From positions 46,461-110,460 of the forward strand of contig NZ_LZJZ01000031.1 in the NCBI RefSeq assembly GCF_001667585.1: DNA of 64,000 bases. The letters run 5' to 3'. Below are positions 21,952 to 29,877 of this stretch, in pieces. Under the pieces are notes generated by a model. That model was not told the origin of the DNA and did not search any database. It saw only the letters and a list, made by a program, of their open reading frames with translations. Source of the stretch: Mycobacterium sp. E2733 (GTDB lineage: Bacteria > Actinomycetota > Actinomycetes > Mycobacteriales > Mycobacteriaceae). Position 1 is the stretch's first letter. Each line of letters opens with the position of its first letter. A program made the position numbers and the translations under genes.

Positions 21952-23004
21952 ATGAGCGCACCCGCCACCGCGTCGGGCTCAGCACACCTCGGTCTGCGAG
22001 CACCCAGGGCACGAAAACGTCAGCGGTATCCGTTCCGCGCGGACGCCATCGTGGATGTCATCCAGGACGGTCCGAGCATGGGCGCGCGCATCGCCTGGCT
22101 GAGCGCCCGGCTGATGATCCGGCCCGCGTTGAACGTGGGCAGCTACCTGCCCTCGGCGCCGTGGCCATGGGGCGTCGTCGAGTTCGCCGCCCGTGCCATT
22201 ACGCCGGTACCAGGTGCGGTGCGCGTTGCCATCGGGCTGGCTCATTGCACCGCGCAGCTTATCCGTGCCGCCGGAGTGCTGCCAGCCGACGGCACCCGCC
22301 GGGCCGTGCTGTACCTGCATGGCGGGGCGTTCCTCACCTGCGGTGCCCACTCGTACGGCCGACTGGTGAGCACGCTGTCCAGTTTCGCCGACAGCCCCGT
22401 GCTGGTGCCCAACTACCGTAAGCTTCCGAAACATTCGATCAACGACGCGATCAACGACTGCTACGACGGCTACCGGTGGTTGCGGCGAAAAGGTTACGAG
22501 CCCAACCAGATCGTGCTGGCCGGCGATTCTGCCGGGGGCTACTTGGCGCTCGCGCTGGCGCAACGCCTGCTCGCATGCGGTGAGCAGCCGGCAGCGCTGG
22601 TGGCGATGTCACCGCTGCTGCAATTGGCCACACAACCCAGAGCGACCAACCCCGATATCAGCTCGGATGCGATGCTCCCACCGAGAGCGTTCGACGCCTT
22701 ACTTGGCTTGATCACCCGCGCCGCAGCACAACGCGGTGCCAGCGGGTATTCCGACGCGGTCTACGAGCCGCTTGATCACATCCAACCCGGACTACCACCC
22801 ATGTTGATCCATGTGTCCGGTGGCGAGGTATTGCTCCACGACGCGCAGCTGGCGGCTCAACGACTGGCCACCGCCGGGGTGCCCGTCGAAGTCCAGGTAT
22901 GGCCGGGCCAGATCCACGTGTTCCAATTCGCCGCGCCGATGATTCCCGAAGCCACCCGTTCACTGCGCCAAATCGGTGACTACATCCGCGAAGCAACCGG
23001 ATAG
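21952..23004 (+). CDS. Alpha/beta-hydrolase, hormone-sensitive-lipase (LipH/LipF-like) family
   Basis: The 350-residue enzyme carries the oxyanion motif YLHGGAFLTCG (HGG) and the nucleophile motif VLAGDSAGGYLAL (GDSAG) of family IV carboxylesterases. A probable catalytic Asp lies in SGGEVLLHDAQ and the His in VWPGQIHVFQF. M. tuberculosis has many such Lip proteins that hydrolyse short-chain esters. There is no signal peptide; about 60 N-terminal residues precede the hydrolase core. The ATG at 21952 has a modest GGAAG upstream. The gene follows the CxxC pair closely and leads into the PPE gene 25 nt downstream, so it may share their promoter. Confidence 0.88.
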   Translation: MSAPATASGSAHLGLRAPRARKRQRYPFRADAIVDVIQDGPSMGARIAWLSARLMIRPALNVGSYLPSAPWPWGVVEFAARAITPVPGAVRVAIGLAHCTAQLIRAAGVLPADGTRRAVLYLHGGAFLTCGAHSYGRLVSTLSSFADSPVLVPNYRKLPKHSINDAINDCYDGYRWLRRKGYEPNQIVLAGDSAGGYLALALAQRLLACGEQPAALVAMSPLLQLATQPRATNPDISSDAMLPPRAFDALLGLITRAAAQRGASGYSDAVYEPLDHIQPGLPPMLIHVSGGEVLLHDAQLAAQRLATAGVPVEVQVWPGQIHVFQFAAPMIPEATRSLRQIGDYIREATG

Positions 23005-23028
23005 CCAAGGGCCCCTGAGGTTTCGAAG

Positions 23029-24225
23029 ATGGATTTCGGGGCGTTGCCGCCGGAAATCAACTCCGGTCGCATGTATTCGGGGCCGGGTTGCGGGTCGATG
23101 CTGGCTGCCGCCGCGGCCTGGGAAGGGCTGGCTGCCGACCTACACGTCACGGCGGCCTCCTATCGATGGGTGATCTGCGACCTGACCGGCGCGGCTTGGC
23201 TCGGTCCCGCCTATGTGGCGATGACGGCCGCCGCCGAGCCCTACGCCTCGTGGCTGACAACAACTGCGGTGTTGTGCGAGCAGGCCGCCACTCAGGCCGC
23301 GGCCGCCGCAGCCGCCTATGAGGCCGCGTTTGCGATGACGGTGCCACCAGCGATGATCGCAGCCAATCGCGCGCAGCTGATGTCGCTGATCGCGACAAAC
23401 ATCCTCGGTCAAAACACCCCGGCAATTGCGGCCACCGAGGCCGTCTACGGCGAAATGTGGGCCCAGGACGCCGGGGCAATGTATGAGTATGCGGGCGCGT
23501 CGGCTGCCGCGTCGGCGTTACCGTCGTACACCTCGCCCACGCCCACCACAAATCCGGCCGGGGTCGCCACCCAGGTTGCTGCAGTCGCGCAGGCCAGCGC
23601 TACGCCCGCCGGCATGGGCACCCAGACCATCGTGTCGACAGGCTCGCAGCTGCTCTCCGCAGTGCCGAATGCACTTCAGGGACTTGCGCTGCCTTTACCG
23701 GCCGAGGCCGCCGCATTCCCATCGCTCATGCAATTGTTGAGCTTACTGAGCCCCGTGAACCCGACCATTGCGTCGGCTTCTACCGCCATCACTTCGACTG
23801 GCATGGCCGGGTCGTATGCCGGCCTCGGATATGCGGTGCACTACGACCCAGATGGTGCGAGCAAGCTGGATGCCATACTCCAACGTTTGGGCGCGGTCCC
23901 GGGGGGTTCAGGAACAGGCGCAGGCAGTGGTGTGCAACCCAGAGCGTCAGCGGGTCTGGGCCGGGCCTTTTCAATCGGCGCGCTGTCGGTGCCCCCGAGT
24001 TGGACCGAAGCCATCCCGCCGATCAGACAGGTCGCGGTAGCGTGGCCGAACGCCCTTCCCGGTGCCGCCCCGACGGTCCTGGCAACGAGCGCGGAAAACC
24101 CGTTCAACGAAATGCTCTTGGCGAGTGCGGCCGTACGCGGGATCCGCGGCGTTCCCCCTCAGCGGCGGCCCACGATCACCATGACTGTGACGCCGCGGCC
24201 GCCGGATGGCGATGACAGGCGCTGA
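23029..24225 (+). CDS. PPE family protein (SVP subgroup)
   Basis: The 398-residue protein begins MDFGALPPEINSGRMYSGPG, the PPE signature, followed by the 180-residue helical domain with WEGLAADLHVTAASYRWVI, GPAYVAMTAAAEPYASWL and ANRAQLMSLIATNILGQN. Near residue 325 is SVPPSW, the SVPxxW motif of the PPE-SVP subgroup. PPE proteins are exported through ESX type VII systems, usually as a heterodimer with a PE partner; no PE gene lies next to this one, so its partner must be encoded elsewhere. It is directly downstream of the lipase on the same strand. PPE genes occur only in mycobacteria and are abundant in slow growers, which supports the taxonomic reading. Confidence 0.95.
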   Translation: MDFGALPPEINSGRMYSGPGCGSMLAAAAAWEGLAADLHVTAASYRWVICDLTGAAWLGPAYVAMTAAAEPYASWLTTTAVLCEQAATQAAAAAAAYEAAFAMTVPPAMIAANRAQLMSLIATNILGQNTPAIAATEAVYGEMWAQDAGAMYEYAGASAAASALPSYTSPTPTTNPAGVATQVAAVAQASATPAGMGTQTIVSTGSQLLSAVPNALQGLALPLPAEAAAFPSLMQLLSLLSPVNPTIASASTAITSTGMAGSYAGLGYAVHYDPDGASKLDAILQRLGAVPGGSGTGAGSGVQPRASAGLGRAFSIGALSVPPSWTEAIPPIRQVAVAWPNALPGAAPTVLATSAENPFNEMLLASAAVRGIRGVPPQRRPTITMTVTPRPPDGDDRR

Positions 24226-24337
24226 CACCGCGCCGGCTGCGGCGGAATGCTGACCCTCGCCGTCTTAAGTAGGGCAGCAGCGCTCGAAGATCTGAACCCA
24301 GAGTCCTCCCGTCGCTGGGCCCACTCGGGGTATGCAC

Positions 24338-24380
24338 TCACCCGGGTGAATTAGCTCGCCGGGTGATGACGACTCACCCC
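24338..24380 (+). promoter_or_regulatory. 43-bp TCACCC element, copy E
   Basis: This copy matches the consensus best: TCACCCGGGTGAAT, 9 nt, then GGGTGA-TGACGAC-TCACCC. It lies 44 nt upstream of the GTG of the first gene in the long redox operon. Confidence 0.82.
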
Positions 24381-24424
24381 GCGTCGGTGAACGCTGAATC
24401 AGCAGCTGGCGAGCGGAGGATTAA

Positions 24425-24670
24425 GTGCAGCCGACGATGTACCGGATCTGCATTCGGGGCCGCCTGACCGAGCGGCTCGGGTCCGCATTAGAAGGGATGA
24501 GCCTCGAGGCCGGTCCGACCGAAACCAGATTCACTGGTGAAATCCGCGACCAGTCACAGCTTTACGGACTCCTCGACCGGGTCCGTGATCTAGGCCTTGA
24601 GCTCGTCAGCGTCCAACCGCAGTCCGCGGCAGACCCGGCGACAACAACCAACATCAGGAAGGACGTGTAA
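24425..24670 (+). CDS. Small ACT-like conserved actinobacterial protein (81 aa)
   Basis: A GTG at 24425 with GGAGG 5 nt upstream starts the frame. The protein carries YRICIRGRLTERLGSALEGM and IRDQSQLYGLLDRVRDLGLE, a pattern I know from small actinobacterial hypothetical proteins of about 75-90 residues often placed before oxidoreductase genes; the alternating strand/helix order suggests a ferredoxin/ACT-like fold. No catalytic residues can be named. Its TAA overlaps the ATG of the oxidoreductase gene (TAATG), so the two are coupled. A decayed copy of its start follows element copy D at 20922. Confidence 0.7.
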   Translation: MQPTMYRICIRGRLTERLGSALEGMSLEAGPTETRFTGEIRDQSQLYGLLDRVRDLGLELVSVQPQSAADPATTTNIRKDV

Positions 24671-25590
24671 TGCAAGCCATCACTGTTTCAGATCGGGACG
24701 CCGGTGTCGCCGGCCTGTCACTGACCGACCTGCCTTATCCCCAGGCTGCCGACAACGACGTCGTCGTGCGGGTACACGCCGCCGGTTTCACACGCGGGGA
24801 GCTTGACTGGCCACACACCTGGATCGACCGCGCAGGCCGTGACCGGACGCCGAGTGTGCCCGGCCACGAGCTTTCGGGCGTCGTGGTTGAGTTAGGGTAC
24901 GGTACAACGCTTTTAAGCGTTGGTCAGCGGGTGTTCGGGCTCGCCGACTGGGCCCGCAACGGGTCGCTCGCCGAGTACATCGCTGTGGAAGCCCGCAATC
25001 TCGCACCGCTGCCGATGGACATCGACCATACTGTGGCGGCGGCGCTGCCGATCTCCGGATTAGCCGCCTGGCAGGGCCTGTTCGACCACGGCCGCCTCGT
25101 ACCCGGACAAACGGTTCTGATCCACGGCGCCGCGGGTGGCGTTGGGTCGATAGCGGTGCAGCTGGCTCGCGACGTCGGTGCGCGCGTCATCGGTACCGGC
25201 CGGACCGCAGACCGAGACCGGGCGGGGGAGGTCGGTGTCCACACCTTCGTCGACCTGGAGACCGAAAAGCTAGAGGACGCCGGCGAAGTCGACGTGGTGT
25301 TTGACGTGATCGGCGGAGAGGTCCTCGACCGATCGGCTGCTCTGGTGCGGGCTGGCGGAACGCTCGTCACCATCGCCGAGCCGCCAAAGACCCAGCCGCG
25401 CGACGGGCGGGCAGTTTTCTTCCTGGTCGAAGCCGATCGCGCCCAGCTGGCCGAGCTCGCCGTGCGAGTACGCGATGGGCGCCTCAAACCGGTGGTGGGT
25501 GCCGTACTGCCACTGGCCCAAGCCGCCGCCGCATTCGCTAACGGCAAGCGCATCCCTGGCAAGACGATCCTGCGGGTCGCGGAAGATTGA
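24670..25590 (+). CDS. Zinc-independent MDR oxidoreductase (quinone-reductase-like) 1
   Basis: The 306-residue product belongs to the medium-chain dehydrogenase superfamily: an N-terminal GroES-like part with VPGHELSGVVVELG, and a Rossmann domain with VLIHGAAGGVGSIAVQLARD. The Cys and His ligands of zinc alcohol dehydrogenases are absent, and AAGGVG is typical of NADPH quinone oxidoreductases, which reduce quinones or enones. Translation is coupled to the small protein before it. A gap of 234 nt with no clear gene separates it from the cupin gene, which may still be on the same transcript. The substrate is not predictable. Confidence 0.88.
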   Translation: MQAITVSDRDAGVAGLSLTDLPYPQAADNDVVVRVHAAGFTRGELDWPHTWIDRAGRDRTPSVPGHELSGVVVELGYGTTLLSVGQRVFGLADWARNGSLAEYIAVEARNLAPLPMDIDHTVAAALPISGLAAWQGLFDHGRLVPGQTVLIHGAAGGVGSIAVQLARDVGARVIGTGRTADRDRAGEVGVHTFVDLETEKLEDAGEVDVVFDVIGGEVLDRSAALVRAGGTLVTIAEPPKTQPRDGRAVFFLVEADRAQLAELAVRVRDGRLKPVVGAVLPLAQAAAAFANGKRIPGKTILRVAED

Positions 25591-25824
25591 AAAAGGAACC
25601 ATCCGTGATCGGGCGGCGTGCACGCGTGCTACTGGGAGGTGACTTACCTGCATGCCGATCCGCCGAACCTGTTGGGGCAGAGCAGGGCTAGGCGGGCGAG
25701 CGCCGTCGCGGTCAGCTACCGGTGCCGGTGACAGGGCGCGAGCCGTCGCCGGGCGTGCGCGGGTCAGCCCAAATCGTGCATCACATCAGCTGGTCGCCAA
25801 GACATCCGAAGGGAAGGCAGCCAA

Positions 25825-26259
25825 ATGGCCCTGAAAATATCACTCGCCGCACTGACTATTGCGGTGATGCTCGCGCCCGCGGCCCATGCCGAGCCGGCGC
25901 CAGAGAGTTCGGATCAAAACCCGGTTGTCCGACCGGTTTTCAATCACCTAACCAATGTTCCGGGCAAATCACTTGAGGCAGTGACCGTCAGCTATCCGCC
26001 CGGAGCAAAAAGCGGAGCTCACCACCACGCGAAATCGGCATTCATCATGGCCTACGTGATTTCCGGAGCGATCCGCAGCCAAGTCGAAGGTGAGCCTGCA
26101 CGCGTCTATCACGCGGGTGACACGTGGAGTGAAGCCCCCGGCGCGCACCACACGATCAGTGAAAATGCCAGCGCCACGGAACCCGCTGAGCTACTCGCCG
26201 TCTTCCTACTCGATACGGGAGACGCCCCGCTAACCACGGCCGACAACGCGAAAAAATGA
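25825..26259 (+). CDS. Secreted cupin-domain protein
   Basis: The 144-residue protein has a signal peptide (ALKISLAALTIAVMLAPA, predicted cleavage after AHA near residue 23) and a single cupin: PPGAKSGAHHHAKSAFIMAY (metal-ligand His cluster), ISGAIRSQVEG, HAGDTWSEAPGAHHTISENA. Such small cupins bind a metal; roles range from oxygenases to sensors. It is probably exported to the cell wall or membrane face. GAAGGGAAGG precedes the ATG at 25825. The stop overlaps the upstream in-frame ATG of the DoxX frame (26256), which implies coupling. Cupins often accompany DoxX and redox genes, in agreement with the operon theme. Confidence 0.85.
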   Translation: MALKISLAALTIAVMLAPAAHAEPAPESSDQNPVVRPVFNHLTNVPGKSLEAVTVSYPPGAKSGAHHHAKSAFIMAYVISGAIRSQVEGEPARVYHAGDTWSEAPGAHHTISENASATEPAELLAVFLLDTGDAPLTTADNAKK

Positions 26260-26351
26260 GCCGACGCGTTTGCGGTCCGGTTTGGGTTGCTCGACATCAA
26301 CGATTTGCCGACATCATCCATCTCCGCGATACGACACAGCTGGAGCAGTTC

Positions 26352-26867
26352 ATGCACAAGCATGATTCGAGCCGGGTTGTCCGGATAGCCCTACGATTGT
26401 CGCTCGCTTCGGCCTTTCTGTCCGCCGTTGCCGACCGATTCGGTTGGTGGAAGCCGTTTGGGCAGGGCAGCTGGGGGAGCATCGGAGCTTTCGCCGGCTA
26501 TGTCCACCAGCTTGTTCCATTTGCTTCTGGATGGTTATTGACCGTCATTGTCTGGGCTGCCACCGCCACCGAAGCGACCCTGGCGGTCTTGCTCCTGGCC
26601 GGCTGGCAGCCAAAACTCGTCGGCATGGCGACTTGCTTGGTGCTCATAATATTTGGAACCGCGATGGCTGTATCCCTCGGATTTGAATCACCGCTTAGCT
26701 ACAGTGTCTTCTCCGCAGCAAGCGCGGCCGCGGCCTACGCGATACTCGGCACAACACCGCCGCCGGCACCACACACCCCTGGCACCTCCTCCAGTCCGGA
26801 CATTCGAGATCGTCGCAGGCCACCACAGCCGCCGCCCGTAGCGGTCATCGGAAGTGACGCTAGATGA
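26352..26867 (+). CDS. DoxX-family membrane protein
   Basis: Starting at the ATG at 26352 (CTGGAG 6 nt upstream) the product has 171 residues and four hydrophobic helices beginning ALRLSLASAFLSAVADRFG, with the DoxX-like loop GWWKPFGQGSW after helix 1, followed by WLLTVIVWAATATEATLAVL and later segments, and a proline-rich cytoplasmic tail. A longer frame from 26256 overlaps the cupin stop as ATGA and adds 32 non-family residues. In M. tuberculosis DoxX forms a membrane oxidoreductase complex with SodA and SseA that links radical detoxification to thiol balance. The stop overlaps the ATG of the flavoprotein gene (26864-26867), which supports a functional pair. Confidence 0.82.
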   Translation: MHKHDSSRVVRIALRLSLASAFLSAVADRFGWWKPFGQGSWGSIGAFAGYVHQLVPFASGWLLTVIVWAATATEATLAVLLLAGWQPKLVGMATCLVLIIFGTAMAVSLGFESPLSYSVFSAASAAAAYAILGTTPPPAPHTPGTSSSPDIRDRRRPPQPPPVAVIGSDAR

Positions 26868-28366
26868 AGGCTGGCAAAGACTTCGACGTTGTCGTCGTCG
26901 GCGGCGGGGTCGGCGGCCTGGCCGCCGTGCGAAAGCTTGCGTCGGCAGGCTTTGCGGTAGCGCTCATCGAGGATCGTCTGGTCGCGGGGGAGTGCCATTA
27001 CTGGGGCTGCAACCCGAGCAAAACACTGCTTCGTCCGATCGAGGTGTTCAATCTCGCAAAGGCCGTTCCTGGTGTGCGAGAGGTCGTTTCGGACGAAGGA
27101 CTGGACATTGCGGCCGTCTTCGCCAAACGCGACGCGATCATCGAGCACCTCTCGGACCAAGACAGAACAGCATCACTGCGGCAGGCGGGTGTAGCAGTGT
27201 TTCACGGGTTCGGCCGGTTGAACGGCGAACGGACAGTGCGGGTGGCTTGTGCCGACAACACCCAAGCCGTTTTGGAGGCACGCCACGCGGTCGTTGTGGC
27301 CACCGGGACACGCCCTAACGTGCCGGAGATACCTGGGTTGGCGCAAGCACGCCCGTGGACCAATAGGGACTTGACGACCATGACGAAAGTGCCACCTCGC
27401 GCCCTGGTGGTGGGTGGCGGCCCCGTCGGTGTGGAGTTCGCGACCATCCTTACCGGTTTGGGTTCGGCGGTAACACTTCTGGTACGCGGGAACGCTCTAC
27501 TTTCCGGCTGCGAACCCGAAGCCCGCGACCTGGTCGCGCAGTCACTGCGAAGCAAAGGCGTCATGATCCACTTTGACACGGAGTTGTCGGCGGTAGCCCG
27601 CCCCGTGGCGGGCGGGCCCGTCACCGCAACTTTCGGCGGCCAGACCATCGAGGTAGACGAGGTCGTCCTGGCCGCCGGACGGCGCACCAACACCGACGAC
27701 ATCGGGCTGGAAACCCTTGGCCTGCCAAGCGGCGGGTTCGTCGCTGTTAACGACCATCTCCAGGCGGTCGGCGTCACAGGCGACTGGCTGTACGCCTTGG
27801 GCGATACCACCGGGCGTGCTCGGTTGTCGCATATCTCCACCTACCATGGCCATCTCGTGGCCGACATCATCGCGGCGCGGGCCGCGGGGCGAGAACTCGG
27901 GGAGAACGAGTTGGCTGCCCGTGATGCGGGCAGCCTTGCGCAGGTTATCTTCACCGAGCCTCAAGTCGTCAGAGCGGGACGCTCGGAAAGTCAAGCTCTA
28001 GCAGAAGGATTCGTGGTGCGGACGCGAACTGCCTGTTACCCCGGCACACTGTCATTCCTGGCCCTTTTCCGGGATGGTTTCCAGGGATGGGCGAAGTTGG
28101 TCATTGACGCCGAGACGAACACGCTGCTCGGGGCGACATTTGTCGGCCCGGAGTTCTCCGAACTAGTGCAAGCGGCCACTCTGGCTATTGTCGCGAAGGT
28201 CCCAGTCGGTCTCCTGCGCCATGCTGTCGCGCCACATCCGACGGTCAATCAGGTCTGGGATCTGTTACTCGACCAAGAGTCCGAACTCGCCCCGGTACCG
28301 CAGAACGGGTGGCAGAAGGCACAGAACAGCGGTCAAGCGAATCACCTTGTCTATCAGACCGGTTAG
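26864..28366 (+). CDS. Flavin disulfide reductase, Lpd/mercuric-reductase-like
   Basis: The 500-residue class I disulfide oxidoreductase has FAD motif VVVVGGGVGGLAAVRKLASA, redox pair Cys44-x4-Cys49 in GECHYWGCNPSKTLL, NAD(P) motif ALVVGGGPVGVEFATIL, and C-terminal APHPTVNQVWDLL. The His of the active-site dyad is kept, but the Glu usually four residues later is Gln, so it may be catalytically different from a true dihydrolipoamide dehydrogenase. The unusual Tyr-Trp inside the redox loop marks an uncharacterised actinobacterial subgroup. It is coupled by ATGA to DoxX. It is the fourth disulfide-reductase-type flavoprotein in the accessory region and probably acts on a thiol, metal or quinone substrate. 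Confidence 0.86.
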   Translation: MKAGKDFDVVVVGGGVGGLAAVRKLASAGFAVALIEDRLVAGECHYWGCNPSKTLLRPIEVFNLAKAVPGVREVVSDEGLDIAAVFAKRDAIIEHLSDQDRTASLRQAGVAVFHGFGRLNGERTVRVACADNTQAVLEARHAVVVATGTRPNVPEIPGLAQARPWTNRDLTTMTKVPPRALVVGGGPVGVEFATILTGLGSAVTLLVRGNALLSGCEPEARDLVAQSLRSKGVMIHFDTELSAVARPVAGGPVTATFGGQTIEVDEVVLAAGRRTNTDDIGLETLGLPSGGFVAVNDHLQAVGVTGDWLYALGDTTGRARLSHISTYHGHLVADIIAARAAGRELGENELAARDAGSLAQVIFTEPQVVRAGRSESQALAEGFVVRTRTACYPGTLSFLALFRDGFQGWAKLVIDAETNTLLGATFVGPEFSELVQAATLAIVAKVPVGLLRHAVAPHPTVNQVWDLLLDQESELAPVPQNGWQKAQNSGQANHLVYQTG

Positions 28367-28391
28367 ACAGCGATCCTTGAGAGGAACCACA

Positions 28392-28424
28392 ATGATTTGC
28401 GCCTGGCTGGTCGTCCCACTGTGA
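28392..28424 (+). promoter_or_regulatory. Ten-codon leader ORF before oxidoreductase 2
   Basis: The ATG at 28392 has a good ribosome site (GAGAGGA) and encodes MICAWLVVPL, then TGA, two bases before the ATG of the oxidoreductase at 28427, which lacks its own ribosome site. Termination-reinitiation is the likely way the downstream gene is translated. An alternative is that an old start was put out of frame by a small deletion. Confidence 0.45.
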
Positions 28425-28426
28425 CC

Positions 28427-29356
28427 ATGCTCGCAGCGGGGGTCCGCGCTTTCGGTGGCGAAGTGGAGACGATCGAAGTGGACGAACCGCGGCCGTTGGC
28501 GGCCGACGAGGTCCTCATCGAGGTTCGCAGCGCCGGAGTTGGCAACTGGGACGAAATCATCCGCACCGGTGGTTGGGATATTGGCGCGAGCCCGCCGATG
28601 GCACTTGGAGTCGAGGCCGCCGGCGTCATCAAGGCCGTCGGTGCTCACCCGAACGGATTCAGTGTGGGCGATGAGGTCCTGTGTCACCCTGTGCCGTTGC
28701 GTGCCCAAGGCACCTGGGCGCCGTTTGTGATCGCGCCCGTCGCGTCGCTCGCCCACAAACCGCACGGGATTTCGTGGGAGACCGCAGCGATCTTTCCTGT
28801 GCCGGCGTTGACCGCCGAGCAGGTGGTCGGCGAGGCGCTGACCCTGCGCGCTGGAGAAACTTTGCTCGTTCATGGCGCGGGTGGAATCACCGGCGGGCTC
28901 ATTGTCCAGCTGGCTGCCCTGCGTGGCGTCGACGTGCTCGCTACCGCCAGCCCGCGCAGCGCCGACCGAGTCCGGGGGTATGGCGCGCGCGAAGTACTCG
29001 ACTACCGCGATCGGATGTGGCCACAGCAGGCAAGGGGATTGGCGAAGGACCTCATCACCGCCGTCGCTAACGCGGCCCCCAGCGGTGCCGCTGCGGCGAT
29101 GACCGCGCTTGCCGATGGCGGCCGGCTGGCCACCATCACTCCCGACCCGCCCGCATCAACCCGCGGCATCGGCGTGACCGCGGTTTACGTCCGTTCCGAC
29201 GGCGCTCAACTCGACCGCCTGGCCGCGCTACTCGTCTCGAATCGGCTGAGCATGCCGACGCCGCGTTCCTGCAGCCTGGATCAGGCCGCCTACGCCCTCG
29301 CACAAGTTGTCGCAGGCCACCAGCCCGGCGGAGTGGTCATCACGACAGCCACCTGA
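28427..29356 (+). CDS. Zinc-independent MDR oxidoreductase (quinone-reductase-like) 2
   Basis: The 309-residue protein starts MLAAGVRAFGGEVETIEVDE in MDR style, has ALGVEAAGVIKAVG in the GroES-like part, and LLVHGAGGITGGLIVQLAAL as the nucleotide-binding motif, with no zinc ligands. It is a second quinone/enone-reductase-like enzyme in the operon and differs clearly from the one at 24670. A GTG at 28421 or TTG at 28397 are alternative starts; the ATG at 28427 fits the family N-terminus best. The short leader ORF ends directly before it. It is followed by the broken RidA gene. Confidence 0.85.
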   Translation: MLAAGVRAFGGEVETIEVDEPRPLAADEVLIEVRSAGVGNWDEIIRTGGWDIGASPPMALGVEAAGVIKAVGAHPNGFSVGDEVLCHPVPLRAQGTWAPFVIAPVASLAHKPHGISWETAAIFPVPALTAEQVVGEALTLRAGETLLVHGAGGITGGLIVQLAALRGVDVLATASPRSADRVRGYGAREVLDYRDRMWPQQARGLAKDLITAVANAAPSGAAAAMTALADGGRLATITPDPPASTRGIGVTAVYVRSDGAQLDRLAALLVSNRLSMPTPRSCSLDQAAYALAQVVAGHQPGGVVITTAT

Positions 29357-29407
29357 CGAAGTTGCCATCAGACACCGAAAAACCTCACACCACCAAGGAG
29401 TCTCGAA

Positions 29408-29850
29408 ATGACCACCATTACCCGGATCCGCACCGGAGTGGCCGATCACATCGACAAATATGCCGACGCCGCCGCCGTAACTGGCGGGGGCACGCAGATT
29501 TTCGTCTCCGGAACGCCCGGGGTTCGCGAAGACGGCACTCTGACCGAGAACTTCACCGAGGAAGCCCGGCAGTGCTGGGCCAATGTCGAAATGGCGCTCA
29601 GCAAGGCCGGCGCCAAGCTCACCGACATGTCTGCATGCGTCAATGGGTAACCAGCCGCGACAACGCGTCCGCCTACCTGGCGGTAAGCAAAGAGATCATC
29701 CGCCACGTACCCGCTGCCATGTTCAGCATCATCGACGGGCTGGTGTGGCCGGCACGACCTTCCGCCCTGCCCGACGGATTCCGCTCGACGACATGGTGCA
29801 TTCCGACCGGTGGTGAGCAAGCCGATGACCTACGCACGCAACGGGACTGA
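29408..29850 (+). pseudogene. RidA-family (YjgF/YER057c) gene disrupted by frameshift
   Basis: The first 80 codons encode a RidA-like N-terminal half: GGGTQIFVSGTPGVREDGTL, EEARQCWANVEMALSKAGAK, LTDM. At about 29635-29645 the frame runs into a stop (…ACVNG, TAA), while homology resumes in another frame as RQWVTSRDNASAYLAVSKEI and PAAMFSIIDGLVWP. A single-base deletion near 29633 explains this. The C-terminal RidA end (the usual VEIEVVAVxP) is also not recognisable after position 29755, so a second change is likely. RidA proteins deaminate reactive enamines/imines, and E. coli RidA becomes a chaperone after chlorination. A sequencing error should be excluded. The ATG at 29408 follows AAGGAG. 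Confidence 0.75.
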
Positions 29851-29877
29851 CGCCCAGTCATCGCCACTCGCCGAACG

